Shown: positions 49,501 to 61,500 of the stretch, one piece after another | Numbering within the stretch: the stretch's first letter is position 1 | How the letters are laid out: the number at the start of each line of letters is the position of its first letter | Origin: Apostichopus japonicus | Lineage: Eukaryota > Echinodermata > Holothuroidea > Aspidochirotida > Stichopodidae | Direction: 5' to 3' | Length of the DNA: 64,000 nt | Assembly (NCBI RefSeq): GCF_037975245.1 | Contig: NC_092571.1 | Location: 21,873,917-21,937,916 of the forward strand | Made by a program: the position numbers and the translations under genes | Notes under the pieces: model-generated | Seen by the model: the letters and a program-made list of their open reading frames with translations, nothing else | Told to the model about the DNA's origin: nothing | Databases searched by the model: none

Positions 49501-52500
49501 CGAGCTGATGATCGAGACTCTCTTTTGCATCCGTGGTTCGAACCCCGGGTGATGACGTCTTTTGCCGATCTTTTACAGCAAGTGCCTACACTGGCAGCTG
49601 TAAGTATTAGTTAATCCAGCTAATATCTCAGTCCATACAGTGGCGCGATGGCTTGGCGCGTTGTACGAGCTGATGATCGAGACTCTCTTTTGCATCCGTG
49701 GTTCGAACCCCGGGTGATGACGTCTTTTGCCGATCTTTTACAGCAAGTGCCTACACGGGGAGCTGTAAGTATTAGTTAATCCACCTAATATCTCAGTCCA
49801 TACAGTGGCGCGATGGCTTGGCGCGTTGTACGAGCTGATGATCGAGACTCTCTTTTGCATCCGTGGTTCGAACCCCGGGTGATGACGTCTTTTGCCGATC
49901 TTTTACAGCAAGTGCCTACACGGGGAGCTGTAAGTATTAGTTAATCCACCTAATATCTCAGTCCATACAGTGGCGCGATGGCTTGGCGCACTGTACGAGC
50001 TGATGATCGAGACTCTCTTTTGCATCCGTGGTTCGAACCCCGGGTGATGACGTCTTTTGCCGATCTTTTACAGCAAGTGCCTACACGGGGAGCTGTAAGT
50101 ATTAGTTAATCCACCTAATATCTCAGTCCATACAGTGGCGCGATGGCTTGGCGCACTGTACGAGCTGATGATCGAGACTCTCTTTTGCATCCGTGGTTCG
50201 AACCCCGGGTGATGACGTCTTTTGCCGATCTTTTACAGCAAGTGCCTACACGGGGAGCTGTAAGTATTAGTTAATCCAGCTAATATCTCAGTCCATACAG
50301 TGGCGCGATGGCTTGGCGCGTTGTACGAGCTGATGATCGAGACTCTCTTTTACATCCATGGTTCGAAACCCGGGTGATGACGTCTTTTGCCGATCTTTTA
50401 CAGCAAGTGCCTACACGGGGAGCTGTAAGTATTAGTTAATCCAGCTAATATCTCAGTCCATACAGTGGCGCGATGGCTTGGCGCACTGTACGAGCTGATG
50501 ATCGAGACTCACTTTTGCATCCGTGGTTCGAACCCCGGGTGATGACGTCTTTTGCCGATCTTTTACAGCAAGTGCCTACACGGGGAGCTGTAAGTATTAG
50601 TTAATCCAGCTAATATCTCAGTCCATACAGTGGCGCGATGGCTTGGCGCGTTGTACGAGCTGATGATCGAGACTCTCTTTTGCATCCGTGGTTCGAACCC
50701 CGGGTGATGACGTCTTTTGCCGATCTTTTACAGCAAGTGCCTACACGGGGAGATGTAAGTATTAGTTAATCCACCTAATATCTCAGTCCATACAGTGGCG
50801 CGATGGCTTGGCGCGTTGTACGAGCTGATGATCGAGACTCTCTTTTGCATCCGTGGTTCGAACCCCGGGTGATGACGTCTTTTGCCGATCTTTTACAGCA
50901 AGTGCCTACACTGGCAGCTGTAAGTATTAGTTAATCCACCTAATATCTCAGTCCATACAGTGGCGCGATGGCTTGGCGCGTTGTACGAGCTGATGATCGA
51001 GACTCTCTTTTGCATCCGTGGTTCGAACCCCGGGTGATGACGTCTTTTGCCGATCTTTTACAGCAAGTGCCTACACTGGCAGCTGTAAGTATTAGTTAAT
51101 CCAGCTAATATCTCAGTCCATACAGTGGCGCGATGGCTTGGCGCGTTGTACGAGCTGATGATCGAGACTCTCTTTTGCATCCGTGGTTCGAACCCCGGGT
51201 GATGACGTCTTTTGCCGATCTTTTACAGCAAGTGCCTACACTGGCAGCTGTAAGTATTAGTTAATCCAGCTAATATCTCAGTCCATACAGTGGCGCGATG
51301 GCTTGGCGCACTGTACGAGCTGATGATCGAGACTCTCTTTTGCATCCGTGGTTCGAACCCCGGGTGATGACGTCTTTTGCCGATCTTTTACAGCAAGTGC
51401 CTACACTGGCAGCTGTAAGTATTAGTTAATCCAGCTAATATCTCAGTCCATACAGTGGCGCGATGGCTTGGCGCACTGTACGAGCTGATGATCGAGACTC
51501 TCTTTTGCATCCGTGGTTCGAACCCCGGGTGATGACGTCTTTTGCCGATCTTTTACAGCAAGTGCCTACACTGGCAGCTGTAAGTATTAGTTAATCCAGC
51601 TAATATCTCAGTCCATACAGTGGCGCGATGGCTTGGCGCGTTGTACGAGCTGATGATCGAGACTCTCTTTTGCATCCGTGGTTCGAACCCCGGGTGATGA
51701 CGTCTTTTGCCGATCTTTTACAGCAAGTGCCTACACGGGGAGCTGTAAGTATTAGTTAATCCAGCTAATATCTCAGTCCATACAGTGGCGCGATGGCTTG
51801 GCGCGTTGTACGAGCTGATGATCGAGACTCTCTTTTGCATCCGTGGTTCGAACCCCGGGTGATGACGTCTTTTGCCGATCTTTTACAGCAAGTGCCTACA
51901 CGGGGAGCTGTAAGTATTAGTTAATCCAGCTAATATCTCAGTCCATACAGTGGCGCGATGGCTTGGCGCGTTGTACGAGCTGATGATCGAGACTCTCTTT
52001 TGCATCCGTGGTTCGAACCCCGGGTGATGACGTCTTTTGCCGATCTTTTACAGTAAGTGCCTACACGGGGAGCTGTAAGTATTAGTTAATCCACCTAATA
52101 TCTCAGTCCATACAGTGGCGCGATGGCTTGGCGCACTGTACGAGCTGATGATCGAGACTCTCTTTTGCATCCGTGGTTCGAACCCCGGGTGATGACGTCT
52201 TTTGCCGATCTTTTACAGCAAGTGCCTACACTGGCAGCTGTAAGTATTTTTTAATCCAGCTAATATCTCAGTCCATACAGTGGCGCGATGGCTTGGCGCG
52301 TTGTACGAGCTGATGATCGAGACTCTCTTTTGCATCCGTGGTTCGAACCCCGGGTGATGACGTCTTTTGCCGATCTTTTACAGCAAGTGCCTACACGGGG
52401 AGCTGTAAGTATTAGTTAATCCACCTAATATCTCAGTCCATACAGTGGCGCGATGGCTTGGCGCACTGTACGAGCTGATGATCGAGACTCTCTTTTGCAT

Positions 52501-55500
52501 CCGTGGTTCGAACCCCGGGTGATGACGTCTTTTGCCGATCTTTTACAGCAAGTGCCTACACGGGGAGCTGTAAGTATTAGTTAATCCACCTAATATCTCA
52601 GTCCATACAGTGGCGCGATGGCTTGGCGCGTTGTACGAGCTGATGATCGAGACTCTCTTTTGCATCCGTGGTTCGAACCCCGGGTGATGACGTCTTTTGC
52701 CGATCTTTTACAGCAAGTGCCTACACGGGGAGCTGTAAGTATTAGTTAATCCACCTAATATCTCAGTACATACAGTGGCGCGATGGCTTGGCGCACTGTA
52801 CGAGCTGATGATCGAGACTCTCTTTTGCATCCGTGGTTCAAACCCCGGGTGATGACGTCTTTTGCCCATCTTTTACAGCAAGTGCCTACACGGGGAGCTG
52901 TAAGTATTAGTTAATCCACCTAATATCTCAGTCCATACAGTGGCGCGATGGCTTGGCGCGTTGTACGAGCTGATGATCGAGACTCTCTTTTGCATCCGTG
53001 GTTCGAAGCCCGGGTGATGACGTCTTTTGCCGATCTTTTACAGCAAGTGCCTACACGGGGAGCTGTAAGTATTAGTTAATCCACCTAATATCTCAGTCCA
53101 TACAGTGGCGCGATGGCTTGGCGCGTTGTACGAGCTGATGATCGAGACTCTCTTTTGCATCCGTGGTTCGAACCCCGGGTGATGACGTCTTTTGCCGATC
53201 TTTTACAGCAAGTGCCTACACGGGGAGCTGTAAGTATTAGTTAATCCACCTAATATCTCAGTCCATACAGTGGCGCGATGGCTTGGCGCACTCTACGAGC
53301 TGATGATCGAGACTCTCTTTTGCATCCGTGGTTCGAACCCCGGGTGATGACGTCTTTTGCCGATCTTTTACAGCAAGTGCCTACACGGGGAGCTGTAAGT
53401 ATTAGTTAATCCAGCTAATATCTCAGTCCATACAGTGGCGCGATGGCTTGGCGCGTTGTACGAGCTGATGATCGAGACTCTCTTTTGCATCCGTGGTTCG
53501 AACCCCGGGTGATGACGTCTTTTGCCGATCTTTTACAGCAAGTGCCTACACGGGGAGCTGTAAGTATTAGTTAATCCACCTAATATCTCAGTCCATACAG
53601 TGGCGCGATGGCTTGGCGCGTTGTACGAGCTGAAGATCGAGACTCTCTTTTGCATCCGTGGTTCGAACCCCGGGTGATGACGTCTTTTGCCGATCTTTTA
53701 CAGCAAGTGCCTACACGGGGAGCTGTAAGTATTAGTTAATCCAGCTAATATCTCAGTCCATACAGTGGCGCGATGGCTTGGCGCGTTGTACGAGCTGATG
53801 ATCGAGACTCTCTTTTGCATCCGTGGTTCGAACCCCGGGTGATGACGTCTTTTGCCGATCTTTTACAGCAAGTGCCTATACTGGCAGCTGTAAGTATTAG
53901 TTAATCCACCTAATATCGCAGTCCATACAGTGGCGCGATGGCTTGGCGCACTGTACGAGCTGATGATCGAGACTCTCTTTTGCATCCGTGGTTCGAACCC
54001 CGGGTGATGACGTCTTTTGCCGATCTTTAACAGCAAGTGCCTACACGGGGAGCTGTAAGTATTAGTTAATCCACCTAATATCTCAGTCCATACAGTGGCG
54101 CGATGGCTTGGCGCACTGTACGAGCTGATGATCGAGACTCTCTTTTGCATCCGTGGTTCGAACCCCGGGTGATGACGTCTTTTGCCGATCTTTTACAGCA
54201 AGTGCCTACACGGGGAGCTGTAAGTATTAGTTAATCCACCTAATATCTCAGTCCATACAGTGGCGCGATGGCTTGGCGCGTTGTACGAGCTGATGATCGA
54301 GACTCTCTTTTGCATCCGTGGTTCGAAACCCGGGTGATGACGTCTTTTGCCGATCTTTTACAGCAAGTGCCTACACGGGGAGCTGTAAGTATTAGTTAAT
54401 CCACCTAATATCTCAGTCCATACAGTGGCGCGATGGCTTGGCGCACTGTACGAGCTGATGATCGAGACTCTCTTTTGCATCCGTGGTTCGAACCCCGGGT
54501 GATGACGTCTTTTGCCGATCTTTTACAGCAAGTGCCTACACGGGGAGCTGTAAGTATTAGTTAATCCAGCTAATATCTCAGTCCATACAGTGGCGCGATG
54601 GCTTGGCGCGTTGTACGAGCTGATGATCGAGACTCTCTTTTGCATCCGTGGTTCGAACCCCGGGTGATGACGTCTTTTGCCGATCTTTTACAGCAAGTGC
54701 CTATACTGGCAGCTGTAAGTATTAGTTAATCCAGCTAATATCTCAGTCCATACAGTGGCGCGATGGCTTGGCGCGTTGTACGAGCTGATGATCGAGACTC
54801 TCTTTTGCATCCGTGGTTCGAACCCCGGGTGATGACGTCTTTTGCCGATCTTTTACAGCAAGTGCCTACACGGGGAGCTGTAAGTATTAGTTAATCCACC
54901 TAATATCTCAGTCCATACAGTGGCGCGATGGCTTGGCGCACTGTACGAGCTGATGATCGAGACTCTCTTTTGCATCCGTGGTTCGAACCCCGGGTGATGA
55001 CGTCTTTTGCCGATCTTTTACAGCAAGTGCCTACACGGGGAGCTGTAAGTATTAGTTAATCCACCTAATATCTCAGTCCATACAGTGGCGCGATGGCTTG
55101 GCGCGTTGTACGAGCTGATGATCGAGACTCTCTTTTGCATCCGTGGTTCGAACCCCGGGTGATGACGTCTTTTGCCGATCTTTTACAGCAAGTGCCTACA
55201 CGGGGAGCTGTAAGTATTAGTTAATCCACCTAATATCTCAGTCCATACAGTGGCGCGATGGCTTGGCGCGTTGTTCGAGCTGATGATCGAGACTCTCTTT
55301 TGCATCCGTGGTTCGAACCCCGGGTGATGACGTCTTTTGCCGATCTTTTACAGCAAGTGCCTACACGGGGAGCTGTAAGTATTAGTTAATCCACCTAATA
55401 TCTCAGTCCATACAGTGGCGCGATGGCTTGGCGCGTTGTACGAGCTGATGATCGAGACTCTCTTTTGCATCCGTGGTTCGAACCCCGGGTGATGACGTCT

Positions 55501-55539
55501 TTTGCCGATCTTTTACAGCAAGTGCCTACACGGGGAGCT

Positions 55540-58510
55540 GTAAGTATTAGTTAATCCATCTAATATCTCAGTCCATACAGTGGCGCGATGGCTTGGCGCG
55601 TTGTACGAGCTGATGATCGAGACTATCTTTTGCATCCGTGGTTCGAACCCCGGGTGATGACGTCTTTTGCCGATCTTTTACAGCAAGTGCCTACACTGGC
55701 AGCTGTAAGTATTAGTTAATCCAGCTAATATCTCAGTCCATACAGTGGCGCGATGGCTTGGCGCACTGTACGAGCTGATGATCGAGACTCTCTTTTGCAT
55801 CCGTGGTTCGAACCCCGGGTGATGACGTCTTTTGCCGATCTTTTACAGCAAGTGCCTACACGGGGAGCTGTAAGTATTAGTTAATCCACCTAATATCTCA
55901 GTCCATACAGTGGCGCGATGGCTTGGCGCACTGTACGAGCTGATGATCGAGACTCTCTTTTGCATCCGTGGTTCGAACCCCGGGTGATGACGTCTTTTGC
56001 CGATCTTTTACAGCAAGTGCCTACACGGGGGCTGTAAGTATTAGTTAATCCACCTAATATCTCAGTCCATACAGTGGCGCGATGGCTTGGCGCACTGTAC
56101 GAGCTGATGATCGAGACTCTCTTTTGCATCCGTGGTTCGAACCCCGGGTGATGACGTCTTTTGCCGATCTTTTACAGCAAGTGCCGACACTGGCAGCTGT
56201 AAGTATTAGTTAATCCACCTAATATCTCAGTCCATACAGTGGCGCGATGGCTTGGCGCGTTGTACGAGCTGATGATCGAGACTCTCTTTTGCATCGGTGG
56301 TTCGAACCCCGGGTGATGACGTCTTTTGCCGATCTTTTACAGCAAGTGCCTACACAGGGAGCTGTAAGTATTAGCTAATCCACCTAATATCTCAGTCCAT
56401 ACAGTGGCGCGATGGCTTGACGCACTGTACGAGCTGATGATCGAGACTCTCTTTTGCATCCGTGGTTCGAACCCCGGGTGATGACGTCTTTTGCCGATAT
56501 TTTACAGCAAGTGCCTACACTGGCAGCTGTAAGTATTAGTTAATCCAGCTAATATCTCAGTCCATACAGTGGCGCGATGGCTTGGCGCGTTGTACGAGCT
56601 GATGATCGAGACTCTCTTTTGCATCCGTGGTTCGAACCCCGGGTGATGACGTCTTTTGCCGATCTTTTACAGCAAGTGCCTACACGGGGAGCTGTAAGTA
56701 TTAGTTAATCCACCTAATATCTCAGTCCATACAGTGGCGCGATGGCTTGGCGCACTGTACGAGCTGATGATCGAGACTCTCTTTTGCATCCGTGGTTCGA
56801 ACCCCGGGTGATGACGTCTTTTGCCGATCTTTTACAGCAAGTGCCTACACTGGCAGCTGTAAGTATTAGTTAATCCACCTAATATCTCAGTCCATACAGT
56901 GGCGCGATGGCTTGGCGCGTTGTACGAGCTGATGATCGAGACTCTCTTTTGCATCCGTGGTTCGAACCCCGGGTGATGACGTCTTTTGCCGATCTTTTAC
57001 AGCAAGTGCCTACACGGGGAGCTGTAAGTATTAGTTAATCCATCTAATATCTCAGTCCATACAGTGGCGCGATGGCTTGGCGCGTTGTACGAGCTGATGA
57101 TCGAGACTATCTTTTGCATCCGTGGTTCGAACCCCGGGTGATGACGTCTTTTGCCGATCTTTTACAGCAAGTGCCTACACTGGCAGCTGTAAGTATTAGT
57201 TAATCCAGCTAATATCTCAGTCCATACAGTGGCGCGATGGCTTGGCGCACTGTACGAGCTGATGATCGAGACTCTCTTTTGCATCCGTGGTTCGAACCCC
57301 GGGTGATGACGTCTTTTGCCGATCTTTTACAGCAAGTGCCTACACGGGGAGCTGTAAGTATTAGTTAATCCACCTAATATCTCAGTCCATACAGTGGCGC
57401 GATGGCTTGGCGCACTGTACGAGCTGATGATCGAGACTCTCTTTTGCATCCGTGGTTCGAACCCCGGGTGATGACGTCTTTTGCCGATCTTTTACAGCAA
57501 GTGCCTACACGGGGGCTGTAAGTATTAGTTAATCCACCTAATATCTCAGTCCATACAGTGGCGCGATGGCTTGGCGCACTGTACGAGCTGATGATCGAGA
57601 CTCTCTTTTGCATCCGTGGTTCGAACCCCGGGTGATGACGTCTTTTGCCGATCTTTTACAGCAAGTGCCGACACTGGCAGCTGTAAGTATTAGTTAATCC
57701 ACCTAATATCTCAGTCCATACAGTGGCGCGATGGCTTGGCGCGTTGTACGAGCTGATGATCGAGACTCTCTTTTGCATCGGTGGTTCGAACCCCGGGTGA
57801 TGACGTCTTTTGCCGATCTTTTACAGCAAGTGCCTACACAGGGAGCTGTAAGTATTAGCTAATCCACCTAATATCTCAGTCCATACAGTGGCGCGATGGC
57901 TTGACGCACTGTACGAGCTGATGATCGAGACTCTCTTTTGCATCCGTGGTTCGAACCCCGGGTGATGACGTCTTTTGCCGATATTTTACAGCAAGTGCCT
58001 ACACTGGCAGCTGTAAGTATTAGTTAATCCAGCTAATATCTCAGTCCATACAGTGGCGCGATGGCTTGGCGCGTTGTACGAGCTGATGATCGAGACTCTC
58101 TTTTGCATCCGTGGTTCGAACCCCGGGTGATGACGTCTTTTGCCGATCTTTTACAGCAAGTGCCTACACGGGGAGCTGTAAGTATTAGTTAATCCACCTA
58201 ATATCTCAGTCCATACAGTGGCGCGATGGCTTGGCGCACTGTACGAGCTGATGATCGAGACTCTCTTTTGCATCCGTGGTTCGAACCCCGGGTGATGACG
58301 TCTTTTGCCGATCTTTTACAGCAAGTGCCTACACTGGCAGCTGTAAGTATTAGTTAATCCACCTAATATCTCAGTCCATACAGTGGCGCGATGGCTTGGC
58401 GCGTTGTACGAGCTGATGATCGAGACTCTCTTTTGCATCCGTGGTTCGAACCCCGGGTGATGACGTCTTTTGCCGATCTTTTACAGCAAGTGCCTACACG
58501 GGGAGCTGTA
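55540..58510 (+). repeat. Higher-order repeat C: two blocks of 9 monomers (1484 bp)
   Basis: A chain of rare variants repeats in order with offset 1484: CCATCTAAT (55557/57041), GACTATCTTTT, the 1-bp deletion CACGGGGGCTG (about 56027/57511), GCCGACACT, CATCGGTGG, TACACAGGGA, TTAGCTAATCC and CTTGACGCACTG. Nine monomers less one base give 1484. CTTGACGCACTG also occurs in later monomers to about 59.06 kb, so this block spread further. Confidence 0.93.
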
Positions 58511-61500
58511 AGTATTAGTTAATCCACCTAATATCTCAGTCCATACAGTGGCGCGATGGCTTGACGCACTGTACGAGCTGATGATCGAGACTCTCTTTTG
58601 CATCCGTGGTTCGAACCCCGGGTGATGACGTCTTTTGCCGATATTTTACAGCAAGTGCCTACACTGGCAGCTGTAAGTATTAGTTAATCCAGCTAATATC
58701 TCAGTCCATACAGTGGCGCGATGGCTTGGCGCGTTGTACGAGCTGATGATCGAGACTCTCTTTTGCATCCGTGGTTCGAACCCCGGGTGATGACGTCTTT
58801 TGCCGATCTTTTACAGCAAGTGCCTACACGGGGAGCTGTAAGTATTAGTTAATCCACCTAATATCTCAGTCCATACAGTGGCGCGATGGCTTGACGCACT
58901 GTACGAGCTGATGATCGAGACTCTCTTTTGCATCCGTGGTTCGAACCCCGGGTGATGACGTCTTTTGCCGATATTTTACAGCAAGTGCCTACACGGGGAG
59001 CTGTAAGTATTAGTTAATCCACCTAATATCTCAGTCCATACAGTGGCGCGATGGCTTGACGCACTCTACGAGCTGATGATCGAGACTCTCTTTTGCATCC
59101 GTGGTTCGAACCCCGGGTGATGACGTCTTTTGCCGATCTTTTACAGCAAGTGCCTACACTGGCAGCTGTAAGTATTAGTTAATCCAGCTAATATCTCAGT
59201 CCATACAGTGGCGCGATGGCTTGGCGCACTGTACGAGCTGATGATCGAGACTCTCTTTTGCATCCCTGGTTCGAACCCCGGGTGATGACGTCTTTTGCCG
59301 ATCTTTTACAGCAAGTGCCTACACGGGGAGCTGTAAGTATTAGTTAATCCAGCTAATATCTCAGTCCATACAGTGGCGCGATGGCTTGGCGCACTGTACG
59401 AGCTGATGATCGAGCCTCTCTTTTGCATCCGTGGTTCGAACCCCGGGTGATGACGTCTTTTGCCGATCTTTTACAGCAAGTGCCTACACTGGCAGCTGTA
59501 AGTATTAGTTAATCCAGCTAATATCTCAGTCCATACAGTGGCGCGATGGCTTGGCGCACTGTACGAGCTGATGATCGAGACTCTCTTTTGCATCCGTGGT
59601 TCGAACCCCGGGTGATGACGTCTTTTGCCGATCTTTTACAGAAAGTGCCTACACTGGCAGCTGTAAGTATTAGTTAATCCACCTAATATCTCAGTCCATA
59701 CAGTGGCGCGATGGCTTGGCGCACTCTACGAGCTGATGATCGAGACTCTCTTTTGCATCCGTGGTTCGAACCCCGGGTGATGACGTCTTTTGCCGATCTT
59801 TTACAGCAAGTGCCTACACTGGCAGCTGTAAGTATTAGTTAATCCAGCTAATATCTCAGTCCATACAGTGGCGCGATGGCTTGGCGCACTCTACGAGCTG
59901 ATGATCGAGACTCTCTTTTGCATCCGTGGTTCGAACCCCGGGTGATGACGTCTTTTGCCGATCTTTTACAGCAAGTGCCTACACTGGCAGCTGTAAGTAT
60001 TAGTTAATCCACCTAATATCTCAGTCCATACAGTGGCGCGATGGCTTGGCGCACTGTACGAGCTGATGATCGAGACTCTCTTTTGCATCCGTGGTTCGAA
60101 CCCCGGGTGATGACGTCTTTTGCCGATCTTTTACAGCAAGTGCCTACACTGGCAGCTGTAAGTATTAGTTAATCCACCTAATATCTCAGTCCATACAGTG
60201 GCGCGATGGCTTGGCGCACTGTACGAGCTGATGATCGAGACTCTCTTTTGCATCCGTGGTTCGAACCCCGGGTGATGACGTCTTTTGCCGATCTTTTACA
60301 GCAAGTGCCTACACTGGCAGCTGTAAGTATTAGTTAATCCAGCTAATATCTCAGTCCATACAGTGGCGCGATGGCTTGGCGCGTTGTACGAGCTGATGAT
60401 CGAGACTCTCTTTTGCATCCGTGGTTCGAACCCCGGGTGATGACGTCTTTTGCCGATCTTTTACAGCAAGTGCCTACACGGGGAGCTGTAAGTATTAGTT
60501 AATCCACCTAATATCTCAGTCCATACAGTGGCGCGATGGCTTGGCGCGTTGTACGAGCTGATGATCGAGACTCTCTTTTGCATCCGTGGTTCGAACCCCG
60601 GGTGATGACGTCTTTTGCCGATCTTTTACAGCAAGTGCCTACACTGGCAGCTGTAAGTATTAGTTAATCCACCTAATATCTCAGTCCATACAGTGGCGCG
60701 ATGGCTTGGCGCGTTGTACGAGCTGATGATCGAGACTCTCTTTTGCATCCGTGGTTCGAAGCCCGGGTGATGACGTCTTTTGCCGATCTTTTACAGCAAG
60801 TGCCTACACGGGGAGCTGTAAGTATTAGTTAATCCACCTAATATCTCAGTCCATACAGTGGCGCGATGGCTTGGCGCACTGTACGAGCTGATGATCGAGA
60901 CTCTCTTTTGCATCCGTGGTTCGAACCCCGGGTGATGACGTCTTTTGCCGATCTTTTACAGCAAGTGCCTACACTGGCAGCTGTAAGTATTAGTTAATCC
61001 ACCTAATATCTCAGTCCATACAGTGGCGCGATGGCTTGGCGCACTGTACAAGCTGATGATCGAGACTCTCTTTTGCATCCGTGGTTCGAAGCCCGGGTGA
61101 TGACGTCTTTTGCCGATCTTTTACAGCAAGTGCCTACACGGGGAGCTGTAAGTATTAGTTAATCCACCTAATATCTCAGTCCATACAGTGGCGCGATGGC
61201 TTGGCGCGTTGTACGAGCTGATGATCGAGACTCTCTTTTGCATCCGTGGTTCGAACCCCGGGTGATGACGTCTTTTGCCGATCTTTTACAGCAAGTGCCT
61301 ACACGGGGAGCTGTAAGTATTAGTTAATCCACCTAATATCTCAGTCCATACAGTGGCGCGATGGCTTGGCGCACTGTACGAGCTGATGATCGAGACTCTC
61401 TTTTGCATCCGTGGTTCGAACCCCGGGTGATGACGTCTTTTGCCGATCTTTTACAGCAAGTGCCTACACGGGGAGCTGTAAGTATTAGTTAATCCACCTA

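Noticed and set aside
38767-57613. Minus-strand protein genes inside the satellite (about 38.8, 53.9, 55.9 and 57.4 kb)
   Set aside because: These are readings of the monomer that lengthen only where a deletion or a lost stop joins two units. There is no domain and no sign of coding constraint.
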